From the NCBI GenBank assembly GCA_963788325.1, contig CAWBGJ010000001.1, positions 62,001-126,000 on the forward strand: a stretch of 64,000 bases of DNA, written 5' to 3'. The translations under genes were made by a program, and so were the position numbers. Shown piece by piece: positions 1 through 10,333 of this stretch. Under the pieces are notes generated by a model that worked only from the letters and a program-made list of their open reading frames with translations, was not told the DNA's origin and did no database searches. Numbering within the stretch: the first letter of the stretch is position 1; the number at the start of each line of letters is the position of its first letter. The DNA comes from Prado023 sp963788325. Its GTDB lineage: Bacteria > Actinomycetota > Actinomycetes > S36-B12 > CAIYMF01.

Positions 1-1438
1 GGACCGCTACCTCGCCGGCGAGCACATCGACACCGAGACCCTGATCGAGGACCTCGAGCGCGCGGTGGCCCGCGGTTCGTTCTACCCCGTGCTCGGCACG
101 GCCGTCGAGTTGGGCGGCCTTGGCGCAGCGGAGGTCCTGGACCTGGTGCGTCGGGGGTTCCCGTCCCCGCTCGAGCACCCCCTGCCCCCGGTCACGACGC
201 CGGCCGGCCAGCCGGCCGAGCCGTTGGCCTGCGACCCCGCCGGGCCGTTGTGCGCGGAGGTGGTCAAGACCACGACCGATCCCTACGTGGGTCGACTCTC
301 CCTGGTCCGGGTCTTCTCCGGGACGCTGGTGCCCGATGCGACCCTGCACGTCTCCGGGCACTTCGCGCCCGGCCAGGGCCACGAGGACCACGACCTCGAC
401 GAACGGGTCGGGGCGCTGTCCAGCCCCCTGGGCAAGGTCCAGCGGGCGATCGACAGCGGCATCGCCGGGGACATCATCGCTGTGGCCAAGCTCAACCGGG
501 CCGAGACCGGTGACACCCTCTCGGACAAGGACGCGCCCCTGCTGATGGAGTCGTGGATGATGCCCGACGCCCTGCTGCCGGTGGCGATCGTGGCCCAGTC
601 CAAGGCTGATGACGACAAGCTGGGGCAAGCCCTGGGCCGATTGGTCGCCGAGGACGCAACCATGCGCCTGGAGCGCAACGGCGAGACCGGCCAGCTGGTG
701 CTCTGGTGCATGGGCGAGGCGCACGTCGACGTGCTGCTGGACCGGCTGCGCAACCGGTACGGCGTGGCGGTGGAGTCCGAGGAGCTGCGGGTCTCGCTGC
801 GGGAGACCTTCGCCTCGGGCGCCAGAGCCAAGGGCCGGCACGTGAAGCAGTCCGGCGGCCATGGCCAGTTCGCCGTGTGTGACATCGAGGTCAGCCCGCT
901 GCCGTCCGGCTCCGGGTTCGAGTTCGTGGACAAGGTCGTGGGCGGGTCGGTCCCGCGCCAGTTCATCCCGTCTGTCGAGAAGGGCGTGCGGACGCAGATG
1001 GAGCGCGGGGTCGCCGCCGGCTACCCGGTCGTCGACATCCAGGTGACCCTCTACGACGGCAAGGCGCACTCCGTGGACTCCTCGGACATGGCCTTCCAGA
1101 TGGCCGGCTCGCTGGCCCTCAAGGAGGCCGCATCCGCCGCGCAGATCGCGATGCTCGAGCCGGTGGCAGCAGTCAACGTACTGGTGGCCGACGAGTACGT
1201 CGGCGCGGTGATGGGCGACCTGTCCGGCCGGCGCGGTCGGGTGTCCGGCTCCGAACCCGCGGGCAACGGCCGGACGCTGATCCGCGCGGACGTCCCCGAG
1301 CTCGAGCTGACCCGGTACGCCATCGAGCTGCGTTCGCTGTCCCATGGCACGGGCACGTTCACCCGTGAGTACATCGGCCACGAGCCGATGCCCACCCAGA
1401 TCGCCCGGAAGGTGATCGACGCAGCCCCGAAGCACTGA
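1..1438 (+). CDS. Elongation factor G-like protein (EF-G2 type), C-terminal part
   Basis: Partial: the frame is open from base 2, so the N-terminal GTPase domain lies outside the window. The visible 478 residues cover EF-G domains II to V, including the domain IV segment GGHGQFAVCDIEV and the domain V segment EYVGAVMGDLSGRRG, which is a strongly EF-G-like hallmark. The lead-in AVARGSFYPVLGTAVELGG and the lack of canonical EF-G spacing fit the actinobacterial second EF-G (like Rv0120c of M. tuberculosis) rather than the housekeeping FusA, which normally sits beside rpsG and tuf. It probably acts on the ribosome, but the role of this paralogue is not well defined. A hairpin follows the stop. 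Confidence 0.9.
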   Translation, partial: DRYLAGEHIDTETLIEDLERAVARGSFYPVLGTAVELGGLGAAEVLDLVRRGFPSPLEHPLPPVTTPAGQPAEPLACDPAGPLCAEVVKTTTDPYVGRLSLVRVFSGTLVPDATLHVSGHFAPGQGHEDHDLDERVGALSSPLGKVQRAIDSGIAGDIIAVAKLNRAETGDTLSDKDAPLLMESWMMPDALLPVAIVAQSKADDDKLGQALGRLVAEDATMRLERNGETGQLVLWCMGEAHVDVLLDRLRNRYGVAVESEELRVSLRETFASGARAKGRHVKQSGGHGQFAVCDIEVSPLPSGSGFEFVDKVVGGSVPRQFIPSVEKGVRTQMERGVAAGYPVVDIQVTLYDGKAHSVDSSDMAFQMAGSLALKEAASAAQIAMLEPVAAVNVLVADEYVGAVMGDLSGRRGRVSGSEPAGNGRTLIRADVPELELTRYAIELRSLSHGTGTFTREYIGHEPMPTQIARKVIDAAPKH

Positions 1439-1460
1439 TCCCCCACCCGGCCCCGGGCCA

Positions 1461-1537
1461 GTTCCTCCACGTCAGCGTCGATCTCGCGACGCGCACGTGG
1501 AGGAACCCCGGGTTGGCCGACGCCCATGTGGAGTAAC
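1461..1537. repeat. Inverted repeat with an extra direct copy; likely terminator or REP-like element
   Basis: GTTCCTCCACGT (1461-1472) is exactly complementary to ACGTGGAGGAAC (1495-1506), with inner arms GCGTCG (1475-1480) and CGACGC (1487-1492) around a six-base loop. A third copy of the right arm, 17 of 20 bases identical to 1487-1506, lies at 1518-1537. It sits just after the EF-G-like stop and could end that transcript; the extra direct copy suggests a repeated element rather than a plain terminator. Confidence 0.6.
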
Positions 1538-1603
1538 TTCGCAGCACGGGGCGGGGCGGGCGCGGCTGGGGCGGCGGGCCGCCGGACAGAGCGGATGGGG
1601 CGG

Positions 1604-1609
1604 TAGCGT
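1604..1609 (+). promoter_or_regulatory. -10 box TAGCGT, leaderless start for HAD gene
   Basis: TAGCGT is followed after 7 nt by the GTG at 1617. No Shine-Dalgarno sequence precedes that GTG, so transcription probably starts on the start codon. Confidence 0.5.
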
Positions 1610-1616
1610 CGGGAGT

Positions 1617-2285
1617 GTGACCGACACCCCCGAACCCAGCTCGAGCGCCCTACCGGTTGAGCCTGCCAACGCCGCCCGGGAACCTGGCGCGGCCCGGCAA
1701 CCCGACGCCGCCCGCGAATCTGGCGCGTCAGCCCAGCCCAGCCACCGCGAGTCGCTGCCCCGGGTCGCGGTGTTCGACATCGACGGGGTGCTGGCTGATG
1801 TCCGCCACCGGCTGCACCATGTGGCCCAGCGCCCCAAGGACTGGAACGCCTTCTTCGGCGCCGCTCCTGCCGACGCCCCCCTGGCCGAGGGCGTGGCGGC
1901 GGCAGCCGCTGCGGCCGATGCGGGCCATCTGGTGATGTACCTGACCGGCCGGCCTGAGCGCTGCCGGACGGCCACGGTCGACTGGCTGGCCGCCCAGGGC
2001 CTGCCTGCGGGAGAGCTGTTCATGCGTGCGGACACCGACCGTCGGCCCGCCCGGATCACGAAGGTCGCGACGCTGCGGTCGTTGTCCCGCACCTACCAGG
2101 TGGCCGCGTTCGTCGATGACGACGCAGCCGTCGTCGAGGCGGTGCGTGCCGCTGGGTTCCCCGTACTGCACGCTCTGTGGATGGGAACCTCAACCTCAGG
2201 TGCAGACTCGGCTCCCGACCTACCCGACGCTGCCTCAGCTCAAGAGGTCCTGTTCGAGATCCAGGAGTCCGAAGGCCGGACCTGA
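1617..2285 (+). CDS. HAD-family phosphatase (polynucleotide kinase phosphatase-like)
   Basis: 222 residues when started at GTG 1617, chosen because a -10 box lies 7 nt upstream and the longer upstream frame is low-complexity. After a disordered Ala/Pro-rich N-terminus of about 48 residues, HAD motif I FDIDGVLAD (near residue 53) gives the nucleophile and acid-base aspartates. YLTGRP near residue 113 matches motif II as in the phosphatase half of polynucleotide kinase/phosphatases, and VDDDAAVVE near 173 is motif IV. Such stand-alone domains probably remove phosphate from nucleotides or nucleic acid ends, but the substrate is not evident. It converges on gcvP with only 13 bases between the stops. 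Confidence 0.75.
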   Translation: MTDTPEPSSSALPVEPANAAREPGAARQPDAARESGASAQPSHRESLPRVAVFDIDGVLADVRHRLHHVAQRPKDWNAFFGAAPADAPLAEGVAAAAAAADAGHLVMYLTGRPERCRTATVDWLAAQGLPAGELFMRADTDRRPARITKVATLRSLSRTYQVAAFVDDDAAVVEAVRAAGFPVLHALWMGTSTSGADSAPDLPDAASAQEVLFEIQESEGRT

Positions 2286-2298
2286 CCGGCAGGCCCGA

Positions 2299-5262
<2,964 letters not shown>

Positions 5263-5294
5263 CTGCGCGGCACCGCGAGGGGAACGTGATGCGG

Positions 5295-5855
<561 letters not shown>

Positions 5856-5923
5856 ACCGGCATCCTCTGGTCGTTCGGGTGTTGCGCCGACGTAGTTACA
5901 CCGACGTGTTTCGCTCCTGACCG

Positions 5924-5952
5924 AAACTAGGCCCACGCGCTGGCCACGTCAA
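5924..5952 (-). promoter_or_regulatory. Putative promoter of the MerR gene
   Basis: On the minus strand TTGACG (5952-5947) and TAGTTT (5929-5924) are separated by 17 bases, close to sigma-A consensus, about 70 bases before the chosen start. Confidence 0.5.
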
Positions 5953-5979
5953 CGCCCGCGCTCCCGACACGCCGGCGAG

Positions 5980-6002
5980 ACTCTCAACCTCAAGTTGAGA
6001 GT
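5980..6002. promoter_or_regulatory. Perfect 9-bp palindrome between MerR gene and nuclease-domain gene
   Basis: ACTCTCAAC (5980-5988) and GTTGAGAGT (5994-6002) flank CTCAA. It lies 19 bases past the nuclease-domain stop and about 30 bases upstream of the -35 box of the MerR gene. It may be a regulator binding site or the stem of an operon-end terminator; there is no T-run and the arms are AT-richer than other terminators in this window, which favours an operator. Confidence 0.5.
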
Positions 6003-6020
6003 GAGTCCTTTCCGGCACAA

Positions 6021-6491
6021 TCACTCGAAGTCCTGCGGGCTCACGGTGTCGAGGAACTCCCGGAACTGCTCGACCTCGTCGACGGGGTCCTCCCCCTCAG
6101 GGGCCACCCCGGCCTCAGCCAGCACCTCGTCGGCGACGAGCACGGGTACCTCGGCGCGCAGGGCCAGGGCCAGCGCATCCGAGGGTCGGGCATCCACGGT
6201 CGTGGCGTCAAAGACGAGCTCGGCGTAGAACACGCCCCCCTCCAGCCGGCTGATGCGCACCGAGCGCAGGGGCGCCGCCAGGGACTCCAGCGCGGCGATG
6301 AACAGGTCGTGGGTCAGCGGTCGCGGCGCAGTCACGCCCTGTTGGGCCATGGCGATCGCCGCAGCCTCATTGGGGCCGATCCAGATCGGGAGCAGCGAGC
6401 CGCCGCTGACAGGTCGCACCAGCACGATCGGCGCGTTCGACGGCATCTCGACCCGGACACCCACCACCTCGACTGCCTGGTACCCATCCAC
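6021..6491 (-). CDS. Bifunctional nuclease domain protein (DUF151)
   Basis: 156 residues, full length for the family. It opens VEVVGVRVEMPSNAPIVLVRP and contains LPIWIGPNEAAAIAMAQQG and RPLTHDLF, the conserved core of DUF151, and ends in an acidic tail. Plant and archaeal members cut single-stranded DNA and RNA; the actinobacterial role is unproven. ATG 6491 is the natural start. It follows ftsR with 39 bases between and is probably in the garA-ftsR transcript, the same order as Rv1827-Rv1828-Rv1829. Confidence 0.9.
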   Translation of the reverse strand: MDGYQAVEVVGVRVEMPSNAPIVLVRPVSGGSLLPIWIGPNEAAAIAMAQQGVTAPRPLTHDLFIAALESLAAPLRSVRISRLEGGVFYAELVFDATTVDARPSDALALALRAEVPVLVADEVLAEAGVAPEGEDPVDEVEQFREFLDTVSPQDFE

Positions 6492-6530
6492 GCCGCCACC
6501 CTAGCCCCGCCGGCGTGGACCGGCCATCGC

Positions 6531-7271
6531 TCAGCGGCCGAGGGTTCCCGGCAGGCCGGCCTTCACCAGGGCCAGGTGCAGCTCCAGTGCCAGTGCGGCG
6601 ATCCCACGGGCGGTCTCCTCAGCACGCGAGACGCTGTCCTGCTGCCGGCCGCGGGCCATCGGACGCACCACCTGCTCGACCAGCGACAGCTCCCGGTCGG
6701 CGGCCAGCCGGAACGGGCGGAGGTGCCGCGGGCCGTAGCCGAACTCGGCCAGCTGCGCCGCGATGCGGGTCACCTGCAGCGCGGTCGCGTCGTAGTACGA
6801 GGTACCGGGAACCTGGGCCACGAGGCCGAAAGACTCCAGCTCGCGCAGGACCTCGTTGCTGATTGCGGACTCGGCCAGCAACTCCTTGCGCGACAGGCGC
6901 AGGTCCGGTCCGGTGGTCTCCAGGTCGTCGGGCGTCACCTTCTCCGCCCCCGCGGACACCAGCGCGCGGGGAGCAGCATCCGCAGCGCTCAGCGGAGCTG
7001 GCGCGAGTCCCCGGTCGAGCTGGTCGAGATGCTCGCGGATCACCTTGAGCGGCAGGTAGTTGTCGCGCTGCATTCGCAGCACGTAGGCCAGCCGCTCGGC
7101 ATCGGCACGGGTGAACTTCCGGTAGCCCGAGGGGGTGCGGGCCGGCTCGACCAGACCCTCACCCTCGAGGTAGCGGATCTTGGAGATGCTGACGTCCGGG
7201 AAGTCCACGCGAAGCAGGTGCAGGACCTCGCCGATGCTCAGGAGGCCGTCCGGGGCTGCTGCCGTGCTCAC
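6531..7271 (-). CDS. ftsR: MerR-family regulator FtsR-like
   Basis: 246 residues. The N-terminal DNA-binding domain reads SIGEVLHLLRVDFPDVSISKIRYLEGEGLVEP, then RTPSGYRKFTRADAERLAYVLRMQRDNYLPLKVIREHLDQLDRG, the diagnostic pattern of Rv1828 and of C. glutamicum FtsR, which activates ftsZ. A C-terminal dimerisation region follows after about residue 130. The start is a GTG whose last bases overlap the garA stop (GTGA), so translation is likely coupled to garA. Function in division control is inferred from homologues; ftsZ is not in the window. Confidence 0.88.
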   Translation of the reverse strand: MSTAAAPDGLLSIGEVLHLLRVDFPDVSISKIRYLEGEGLVEPARTPSGYRKFTRADAERLAYVLRMQRDNYLPLKVIREHLDQLDRGLAPAPLSAADAAPRALVSAGAEKVTPDDLETTGPDLRLSRKELLAESAISNEVLRELESFGLVAQVPGTSYYDATALQVTRIAAQLAEFGYGPRHLRPFRLAADRELSLVEQVVRPMARGRQQDSVSRAEETARGIAALALELHLALVKAGLPGTLGR

Positions 7272-7762
7272 AGTGGACCACTGCCCACCAGGAACGCGAA
7301 CCGGTACTTGCCGATCTGGACCTCCTCGCCACCGGTCAGCTCGACCGAGTCGATCCGGTCGCGATTGACGTAGGTCCCGTTGAGGCTGCCCACGTCCCGC
7401 AGCGTCCAGCCCTGGTCGGTCCGGATGAACTCCGCATGACGTCGCGACACGGTGACGTCGTCAAGGACTACGTCGGACTCATCGGAGCGACCCACGGTCA
7501 CCAGGTCGGTGCTCAGCGGGAAGGACGTACCCTCACTGGGCCCGCGCCGGACGATCAGCATCGCGCTGCCAGCCGCCACCGCCCCGATCGTGCCGGTGGT
7601 GATGGTCCCCAGCGGCCCGGTGCCCGAGACGAGTGCGTCGAGGGTGCCGGTGGCCTGAACCTCAGGCTCAGCGCTCAGGTCGGCCAGCGGGGCCCCACAG
7701 TTGCTGCAGAACCGCGCCAGGTCTGACGCCTCCTGTGCGCAGTTCTGGCAGATCCTGGCCAC
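7268..7762 (-). CDS. garA: FHA-domain protein GarA/OdhI-like with N-terminal zinc ribbon
   Basis: 164 residues. The FHA domain (about 70-160) has GRSDESDVVLDDVTVSRRHAEF and DVGSLNGTYVNRDRI, almost the GarA/OdhI signature, so it should bind phosphothreonine and control 2-oxoglutarate metabolism. Residues 5-25 instead form a rubredoxin-like zinc ribbon, CQNC and CSNC 14 residues apart, in place of the usual N-terminal tail. I cannot find the ETTSVF-type phosphorylation motif of mycobacterial GarA. It lies between gcvH and ftsR as in M. tuberculosis, with its stop overlapping ftsR. Regulation by PknG/PknB-like kinases is therefore uncertain here. Confidence 0.9.
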   Translation of the reverse strand: MARICQNCAQEASDLARFCSNCGAPLADLSAEPEVQATGTLDALVSGTGPLGTITTGTIGAVAAGSAMLIVRRGPSEGTSFPLSTDLVTVGRSDESDVVLDDVTVSRRHAEFIRTDQGWTLRDVGSLNGTYVNRDRIDSVELTGGEEVQIGKYRFAFLVGSGPL

Positions 7763-7784
7763 GTCGTCTCCCTTGCGCCCGCCC

Positions 7785-7803
7785 AGACCTCGACCTGAGG
7801 TCT
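7785..7803. promoter_or_regulatory. Inverted repeat in the garA leader
   Basis: AGACCTC (7785-7791) and GAGGTCT (7797-7803) flank GACCT. It is downstream of the predicted garA transcription start, so it could be an RNA stem in the leader or a second regulator site. Confidence 0.4.
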
Positions 7804-7820
7804 AGGTTCATGTCGGGGCA

Positions 7821-7851
7821 AACCTATCCGACCGGATCAGGTCCGGGTCAA
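7821..7851 (-). promoter_or_regulatory. garA-ftsR promoter with 19-bp spacer and dyad, MerR-type
   Basis: On the minus strand TTGACC (7851-7846) and TAGGTT (7826-7821) are separated by 19 bases, longer than the 17 that suit sigma-A alone. The spacer holds an imperfect dyad: GACCGGA (7830-7836) against TCCGGGTC (7842-7849). MerR proteins act by untwisting such long-spacer promoters, and ftsR is in this operon, so autoregulation is plausible. Confidence 0.5.
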
Positions 7852-7876
7852 CCCCGGCAGCAGGTCCGAACCAGGT

Positions 7877-8272
7877 TCAGCGGACGACCAGGCCCGCGGC
7901 GTACTGCTCGGCGGTCATCAGCCCAGCCCACGCGGCCTCAGCGGCCTCCTGCGAGACGCACTCGACGTCGACCATCCAGCCCTGGCCGTAGGGTTCGGCG
8001 TTCACCAGCTCCGGAGCTGACTCGAGGTCGGCATTCGCCTGCGCCACCGCACCATCGACGGGCGAGTACAGATCGCTGACCGACTTGGTCGACTCGACCT
8101 CGCCGCAGGGCTGGCCCGCTTCCAGGGCCTGCCCGGCGGCCGGCAGGTCCACGAACACGACGTCGCCAAGGGCCTCGGTCGCGAACGAGGTGATCCCGAA
8201 GCGCAGCCGGGTGGGGCCCAGGACACGGACCCATTCGTGCTCGGGGGTGTAGCGAAGGTCCTCGGGGTACAT
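7877..8272 (-). CDS. gcvH: Glycine cleavage system H protein
   Basis: 131 residues from ATG 8272, which follows a strong GGAGGAG. MYPEDLRYTPEHEWVRV is the standard N-terminus and the lipoyl-lysine motif is GEVESTKSVSDLYSPVDG (Lys about 66). The lipoylated protein shuttles the aminomethyl group from GcvP to GcvT. A longer reading to 8425 lacks homology and overlaps the DUF881 gene. Placement between garA and the DUF881 gene matches Rv1825-Rv1827. Proximity to garA and both MerR genes suggests common control. Confidence 0.97.
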   Translation of the reverse strand: MYPEDLRYTPEHEWVRVLGPTRLRFGITSFATEALGDVVFVDLPAAGQALEAGQPCGEVESTKSVSDLYSPVDGAVAQANADLESAPELVNAEPYGQGWMVDVECVSQEAAEAAWAGLMTAEQYAAGLVVR

Positions 8273-8300
8273 GTCTCCTCCATCGGGGCGCGGGGGTGGA

Positions 8301-9131
8301 TCAGCCCTGGTCGACCGGCACAGCGTACTCGGGCTGCTCCAGGGGGACGGTCGAGGTGATCTCCAGCTCATCGCGACGATCAACCTGGAACTCGGCACCC
8401 GCGGTACGGATCGTGTCAGCCACACCGCCGGGGATCTCCATGGCCGTGCCCAGGGTCTCGGGGTCCCCGATGGCGAAGATCGTGTAGGGGGACTTGCGCA
8501 GGTCCCCGGAGATCAGGATCCCGGGGCCCTGCTCCTCGCCCGGGTCGGCGAACCAGGTGTTGACCACGACCCGACGCTCGGCCACCTCGATGCTCTCGGC
8601 CCCCGCGTCGCGCAGCTCCTGCACCGCGTCCAGGATGGTTGGGGCATCGACTCCCCCGCCGGGGTCACGGATCACGATGCGCACCCCGGGGCCACGGACC
8701 GAGGTGGTCCCCGCCAGGACCTCGAGCGCTTCACGCCGGGTCCGGGCCTGCTCGAGTGCCGTGGCATCCAGGCCCGCTGCCAGCGAGTCGATCTCTGCGG
8801 CGAGCTGGCGCTTCTCCTGCTCCAGCCGATCGTTCTCAGCGTCCAGGCTGTCGAGGATGGCCACCAGCTCGTCGGGCCGCGCGCTGGCCAGAGCGTCGTC
8901 ACTGGACTGCGCGAGGGCACCGGCCACGATCATGATCCCCAGCACAGCGAACAGGGCGGCGATCACCAGGCTTGCGCGGCCGCGCCAGCGGAACAGGGAG
9001 CTCTGGTGGAAGTCCTCCACCAGCGCGGCTGACTCGGCCGGGTCGGCCTGCGCCCCGGGCACGCTCTCAGTGGCTGGGCCGACCGCACCCATGTCCGGCT
9101 CTGCCTCGTGCTCGGAATCCTCGACCGCCAT
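8301..9131 (-). CDS. DUF881 membrane protein (Rv1825-like)
   Basis: 276 residues. An acidic cytoplasmic N-terminus precedes one membrane span (about 52-74, ASLVIAALFAVLGIMIVAGAL), a coiled coil (about 90-125, rich in DAENDRLEQEKRQLAAEID) and a DUF881 domain outside the membrane with GPGVRIVIRDPGGG and SPYTIFAIGDPETL. Mycobacterial relatives of this set have been linked to cell envelope and division, but no biochemical role is established. It lies three bases after sbp and 28 bases before gcvH, probably one transcript with them. It is a paralogue of the gene at 9467-10333. Confidence 0.88.
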   Translation of the reverse strand: MAVEDSEHEAEPDMGAVGPATESVPGAQADPAESAALVEDFHQSSLFRWRGRASLVIAALFAVLGIMIVAGALAQSSDDALASARPDELVAILDSLDAENDRLEQEKRQLAAEIDSLAAGLDATALEQARTRREALEVLAGTTSVRGPGVRIVIRDPGGGVDAPTILDAVQELRDAGAESIEVAERRVVVNTWFADPGEEQGPGILISGDLRKSPYTIFAIGDPETLGTAMEIPGGVADTIRTAGAEFQVDRRDELEITSTVPLEQPEYAVPVDQG

Positions 9132-9134
9132 GGG

Positions 9135-9467
9135 TCAGGCCTTCAACAGGCGCCGGCGGATCGCGGCGGCGTTGGCGAAGATGCGCATGGTCAGCACGAC
9201 CACCACCCCGGTGGACATCTGGGCGCCCACCCCGAGCAGGTCCCCGATCCACACGATGACCGCCGCCACGAGCACGTTGCTCAGGAACGAGATCACGAAC
9301 ACTCGATCGCGGAAGACCCCCTCGAACAGGGCCCGGGCAGCCCCGACCACCGCATCGAGCGCGGCAATCACGGCGATGGGCAGGTAAGGCTCCATCCACA
9401 GGGGAACGGTCGGCTCAAGGATCAGTCCAGCCAGGATCCCGAGGATCAGGCCCACGAGTGCGACCAT
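9135..9467 (-). CDS. Small basic protein family (DUF1290) membrane protein
   Basis: 110 residues, nearly all hydrophobic: about four membrane spans starting MVALVGLILGILAGLILEP, with YLPIAVIAALDAVVGAARALFEGVFRDRVF in the middle, the conserved core of the SbpA/DUF1290 family (Rv1824). It is flanked by two DUF881 genes; its start overlaps the stop of the upstream one, implying coupled translation and perhaps a three-part membrane complex. Function is unknown. The family name is historical: here the charge is modest and the protein is mainly membrane. Confidence 0.9.
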   Translation of the reverse strand: MVALVGLILGILAGLILEPTVPLWMEPYLPIAVIAALDAVVGAARALFEGVFRDRVFVISFLSNVLVAAVIVWIGDLLGVGAQMSTGVVVVLTMRIFANAAAIRRRLLKA

Positions 9468-10333
9468 CAGCCCTCCTCCTCCCCTGCTCGGACGACCTGC
9501 GCCTGGGTCGGCAGCGGGCCGATCGCCGAGCGCAGGGTGCTGCTGTCCATGGATGTCGTCTCGAAGCCTATGCCGAACTGTGCCGAGACCTCGTCCAGCG
9601 CTGCGGCGTCGGGCGTGGCCAGGAACGCCTCAGCCAACCCCGGCGGGCCGATCGCCTCGATGACATAGGGCGGCTTGAGCGGGCGGTAGTTGACCAGGAT
9701 GGCGCTGGCCGCAGACCGGATCGCCGACCGAGCGGTCAGCCGCTGGCCGTTGACGCTGACGGCCTCGGCACCCGCCGACCACAGTCCGTTGACCGCCTGC
9801 TGGACGTCGGAGTCCAGCACCCGCTCGATGTCCTCGGCCTGCTCACCCTCGGCCACCTCGGCGTCGGTGAGCGTGACCGCGGTGCCGGGACCGGTCACGG
9901 TGGTGTAGCCGGTGGCCAGCTCGAGGTTGGCGATCTGGGTGTTCAGCAGGGTGCCCGCCTGGGTCTGGGCCAGGCTGTCTGCGCGTGCGGCATTCAGCTC
10001 CTCGCGCAGGCCGGTCACCTGCGCGACCACCTCCTCGTTGCGGGCGTCAGCGGCACTGATCCGCTCCAGAAGTGCGGTGCGCTGGTCGTTGACCACAGGG
10101 TCGTTGAGGATCCGCTCGGACACGCCGAGGGCAAGCACGAAGCCCGCCAGTCCCAGCGCAAGAGCTGCGACCAGCACACGCTGGCGGCGGGAGGCGGACT
10201 CGCTACCGGCTGGGGGCGGGGCGTAGTCACTGGCCACCGCCGTCCGGGTCAGGTCCTCGAGGAGGGTCGGGCGCTCCCGTGCTGCGGGTCCGCGCACCAG
10301 GGTGGCTCCTCCCCCAGCAGGGTCAGCACTCAT
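9467..10333 (-). CDS. DUF881 membrane protein (Rv1823-like)
   Basis: 288 residues: an N-terminal cytoplasmic region with GPAARERPTLLEDLTRTAV, one membrane span (about 49-70), a coiled coil (about 80-130, ALLERISAADARNEEVVAQVTGL) and the DUF881 domain with GPGTAVTLTDAE and VSVNGQRLT and RPLKPPYVIEAIGP. ATG 10333 overlaps the stop of the upstream nucleotidyltransferase-mutase gene (ATGA), so it belongs to the same operon. Paralogue of the 8301-9131 protein; with the SbpA-like protein it forms the conserved DUF881-SbpA-DUF881 set. Role not known. Confidence 0.88.
   Translation of the reverse strand: MSADPAGGGATLVRGPAARERPTLLEDLTRTAVASDYAPPPAGSESASRRQRVLVAALALGLAGFVLALGVSERILNDPVVNDQRTALLERISAADARNEEVVAQVTGLREELNAARADSLAQTQAGTLLNTQIANLELATGYTTVTGPGTAVTLTDAEVAEGEQAEDIERVLDSDVQQAVNGLWSAGAEAVSVNGQRLTARSAIRSAASAILVNYRPLKPPYVIEAIGPPGLAEAFLATPDAAALDEVSAQFGIGFETTSMDSSTLRSAIGPLPTQAQVVRAGEEEG

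Noticed and set aside
5263..5294. Glycine riboswitch before gcvP
   Set aside because: The gap is 32 bases, too short for the aptamer; none was seen before gcvH either.
8273..8425. N-terminal extension of GcvH
   Set aside because: The added 51 residues overlap the DUF881 gene, lack homology, and ATG 8272 has a strong ribosome site.
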